From Rhodospirillaceae bacterium CCH5-H10 (lineage in GTDB: Bacteria > Pseudomonadota > Alphaproteobacteria > Reyranellales > Reyranellaceae): a stretch of 26,066 nt of DNA. Positions 24,006 to 26,066 of the stretch are shown here, piece by piece (the first letter of the stretch is position 1; each line of letters opens with the position of its first letter). Below the pieces are notes generated by a model that was not told the DNA's origin, searched no databases, and saw nothing but the letters and a program-made list of their open reading frames with translations. The position numbers and the translations under genes were made by a program. The stretch spans positions 1 through 26,066 of the forward strand of contig LSKJ01000780.1 of the NCBI GenBank assembly GCA_001557035.1, in the 5' to 3' direction.

Positions 24006-24632
24006 TCAGCGCATCATCGCGCCGACCAGCGTCTGTGTGAACTGGTCGACCATCGACTGGCTGGTGGCCGAACCTTCCAGCCAGTCGAGGCGCAACTTCA
24101 GGAAATTGTTGCGGTACCCGGTCAACATCAGCGCTGAATAAATCGGCTTCTTGTCGATGCTTCGGATCGCCGAGAGAGTTATGCAGCGAAAGACGAAGCT
24201 GCCGATCGTACAATCGGTCGGTCCCTTTGCCGTTTTGATGTCCTCGTAGCGATTGTATTTTGCGATCTGATAGATTTCCTGCAGCGAGGTCTGGAACTGC
24301 TGCTGGACGACCGCGCTCGACGGACCGTCGGGAATCGACCGAATGGAGAGGTCGTAGACATAGACCGTCGCAATGAGCTTGTCGCCGATCCGGTAGTTCC
24401 AGCCGAAGCCCAGTTCCGGCTTGCCCGTCGTCTTGCCGTAGTCGGTCGAGCCGTACTTGACGGCGCCCGCGATCTGCGAGGGGAAATTCAAGCCCGTGGC
24501 GGAATGGCGTTCCGGCGCCGGCACGCGCTGCGGAGGTGCCTGCTGCGGCTGGCCCTGTGCGACTGCGCCGCCGAGCGCCAGGCCGAGCAGGGCGAGGATG
24601 AGAGCGGCGACGCGAAGCATCGATGCGAGCAT
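24006..24632 (-). CDS. Exported protein of unknown function
   Basis: I do not recognise this 208-residue protein. A signal peptide (residues 1-25, ending GGAVA) is followed by a Gln/Pro-rich linker to about residue 42, then a soluble domain of mixed strand and helix character (for example GWNYRIGDKLIATVYVYDL and VQQQFQTSLQEIYQIAKYNRYED). Two cysteines, Cys141 and Cys150, could form a disulfide. The start at 24632 is set by AGGAGG seven bases upstream and by the signal peptide; the frame stays open far upstream inside the MFS gene. It lies 26 bases downstream of the MFS gene and is probably co-transcribed with it. Confidence 0.7.
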   Translation of the reverse strand: MLASMLRVAALILALLGLALGGAVAQGQPQQAPPQRVPAPERHSATGLNFPSQIAGAVKYGSTDYGKTTGKPELGFGWNYRIGDKLIATVYVYDLSIRSIPDGPSSAVVQQQFQTSLQEIYQIAKYNRYEDIKTAKGPTDCTIGSFVFRCITLSAIRSIDKKPIYSALMLTGYRNNFLKLRLDWLEGSATSQSMVDQFTQTLVGAMMR

Positions 24633-24658
24633 GAGTGCCTCCTCCTTGGGAGACGATT

Positions 24659-25870
24659 CTACGCGCGCGCGGTAAAACTGTCGCGCGCCCGCACGTAAGC
24701 GATCGAACCGAGCACGAGGCCGGCGGCCAGCATGCCGAACACCCAGCGATAGGCGGTGTCGTCGGCGCCGAACGCCTCGACGATGTAGCCGGCGAGGGCC
24801 GGCAGCACGGCGAGGCCGAGGCACTGCGCCATGTTGACGGTGGTGACGCCGCGGCCGGCCAGCCGGTCGGGGAACAGCGCGCGGCCCTGCGCCACGATCA
24901 CCGTGCCGTAGGCACAGAAGAAGCAGAAGGCGATCAGCAGCGTCACGGCGAGCCAGAGCGGCGGGTTGGGCAGCGCGGCCATGATCGCCAGCAGCACCAT
25001 CGAGATCGCCGCGCCGCCGAACACCACGCGCTTGCGCGAGCGCAGCACGCGGTCCATCGGCCCGTAGGCCAGGATGCCCAGGATCTGCGCGACGCCCATG
25101 GCGAGCAGCACGTTGCCGCGCGCCACGCCGTCGAGCTTGTGCACGTCGTAGAGATAGGGGCCGCCCCACACGCCGAGCACCGTCAGCATCGTGGCGTAGG
25201 CGAAGAAGTGCATCGACAGAACGGGGCCGAGGCCGGGCGTCCGCCAGACTTCCCAGAGGCCGCGCAGGATCTGCCCGGGCGATTCCTTGGCGGCCTCCGC
25301 GCCGCGATATTCAGGCGGCCGGTCGCGCACGAAGACGAGGAAGCCCACGGCCACCAGCAGGGTGATCGCGGCGAGGCCCAGGAAGCCCGCGCGCCATCCG
25401 ACCGTGGCGGCGATCCAGGCGAGCGGCGTCGCGGCCGCCAGGGTGCCGATGTTGGAGGCCGCGAACACCCAGGAGAGCCGCGTTGCGAGCTTGGCCTGCT
25501 CGAACCAGCGAGAGCACAGGAAGACGACGGACATGAACGAGGCGGCGCAGCCCACGCCCACGATGGTGCGGCCGGCGATGAGATCGGCGGCGTCCGTGGC
25601 GCGCGCGATCCAGAGCGAGCCCAGCATGGCCAGCAGCGACAGCGCGGCCACCGTGCGCCGCGCGCCGAAGCGGTCGAACCACATGCCCACTGGCACCTGC
25701 ACCGCGAACAGCGCGAAGAAGAAGGCGCTGCCCGCCCAGCCGAGCTGGCGCGCGCTGAGATCGAGGTCGCGCACGAGCTCAGGCGCAATCACGCTGTTCG
25801 ACACGCGATAGAACTGGCTGAGGCAAGTGACGGCGATCAGCAGGATGAGGAGGAGCGCTCTCGACGACAT
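24659..25870 (-). CDS. Major facilitator superfamily transporter
   Basis: This inner-membrane secondary transporter has 403 residues and about 12 membrane segments. The MFS loop 2-3 motif is present as GMWFDRFGARRT (62-73), with a weaker second copy near GPMDRVLRSRKR in the second half. The first helix has TCLSQFYRVSNSVIAPEL, seen in MFS proteins annotated as anion:cation or NNP-like transporters (from memory), but specificity is not readable. The ATG at 25870 is preferred because the membrane segment begins shortly after it; an earlier start would add 22 polar residues. An inverted repeat lies 33 bases upstream. The unknown exported protein follows on the same strand. Confidence 0.88.
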   Translation of the reverse strand: MSSRALLLILLIAVTCLSQFYRVSNSVIAPELVRDLDLSARQLGWAGSAFFFALFAVQVPVGMWFDRFGARRTVAALSLLAMLGSLWIARATDAADLIAGRTIVGVGCAASFMSVVFLCSRWFEQAKLATRLSWVFAASNIGTLAAATPLAWIAATVGWRAGFLGLAAITLLVAVGFLVFVRDRPPEYRGAEAAKESPGQILRGLWEVWRTPGLGPVLSMHFFAYATMLTVLGVWGGPYLYDVHKLDGVARGNVLLAMGVAQILGILAYGPMDRVLRSRKRVVFGGAAISMVLLAIMAALPNPPLWLAVTLLIAFCFFCAYGTVIVAQGRALFPDRLAGRGVTTVNMAQCLGLAVLPALAGYIVEAFGADDTAYRWVFGMLAAGLVLGSIAYVRARDSFTARA

Positions 25871-25903
25871 GGCCCTGGTTGCTACCACGAACAGGCCCGA
25901 CGT

Positions 25904-25925
25904 TCCTTCGGCGTGGACCGAAGGA
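25904..25925. promoter_or_regulatory. Inverted repeat upstream of the MFS gene
   Basis: TCCTTCGG (25904-25911) and CCGAAGGA (25918-25925) are perfect 8-base arms with a 6-base spacer, 33 bases before the MFS start. It could be an operator or a leader hairpin. The CTTCG/CGAAG core also resembles the repeat families in this window, so it may be a repeat remnant. Confidence 0.35.
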
Positions 25926-26028
25926 TGAGCCGGCAATGGAGCGCGCCACTGGAGAGGTTGTGAAGAAACCTCTGGCGCTGTGTTTGAAGTTTTGATTCGC
26001 TGATCGTGGATAGTTCAGCGAGGCATCG

Positions 26029-26066
26029 ATGGCCAAGGGCAGACCGCCGGGGTTGCGTCTGGAGAC
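26029..26066 (+). CDS. First codons of a gene running off the right edge
   Basis: ATG at 26029 is preceded by GAGG five bases upstream and begins a frame reading MAKGRPPGLRLE. The frame is open to the window edge, but only 12 codons are visible, so no family can be named. The 158 bases between it and the MFS start are non-coding and include the inverted repeat at 25904-25925. Confidence 0.35.
   Translation, partial: MAKGRPPGLRLE

Noticed and set aside
24635..25963. Plus-strand open frame opposite the MFS gene.
   Set aside because: The product is an Arg/Glu/His/Ala-rich shadow, while the minus strand gives a typical 12-helix transporter.

Overview
The window is GC-rich chromosomal DNA from a Gram-negative bacterium, most likely an alphaproteobacterium. 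The mreC-mreD-PBP2-rodA order, an AlkB close to the enterobacterial enzyme, Tat- and Sec-exported proteins, lipoproteins and Bug-type solute receptors fit this. So do high-copy-style palindromic intergenic repeats containing CCTGAGGAG and TCTCGAAGG blocks, which I remember from Rhizobiales and Rhodospirillales genomes. A Reyranella- or Bradyrhizobium-like host is a guess from gene content, not a demonstrated assignment. No prophage, transposase, integrase or CRISPR array is visible.

Region 1 (1-3842) is the end of the rod-shape operon: the mreC tail, mreD, PBP2 (mrdA) and rodA, with two ATGA stop/start overlaps. A tRNA-Lys(CTT) with its own promoter follows. Region 2 (3930-6442) is a TetR-type regulator divergent from a Tat-exported sulfatase, with an AT-rich, palindrome-containing gap between them. 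Region 3 (6471-12595) holds a palindromic repeat, a P-type cation ATPase with an unusual M4 motif, an exported metallophosphoesterase, a DinB-fold protein and a phosphofructokinase with a Gly/Lys signature. Region 4 (12598-16077) holds a second type of palindrome, prmB, a thioredoxin-fold protein coupled to a class III CoA-transferase, and two tandem paralogous Tyr-rich lipoproteins ending in Asp-rich calcium-loop-like motifs.

Region 5 (16244-22769) is the most coherent accessory unit. An amidohydrolase-amidase operon on the minus strand faces a plus-strand operon of Bug receptor, degenerate thiolase, DUF35 Zn-ribbon/OB protein and a second Bug receptor. A perfect 8-bp inverted repeat lies in the shared 93-bp gap. 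The layout suggests uptake and hydrolysis of an amide- or heterocycle-containing acid and CoA-linked processing of its carbon skeleton. The substrate is unknown, and the amidohydrolase lacks two residues that define cytosine deaminase.

Region 6 (22797-26066) has a second copy of the first palindrome family, alkB, a monohaem cytochrome c, an unrecognised exported protein, an MFS transporter, and the first codons of a gene that runs off the right edge. Three palindromic elements lie in the gaps after genes, and two of them fill the gap between convergent genes. Comparing the two related copies shows that their inner hairpins differ in sequence but keep base pairing, so structure appears to be under selection.
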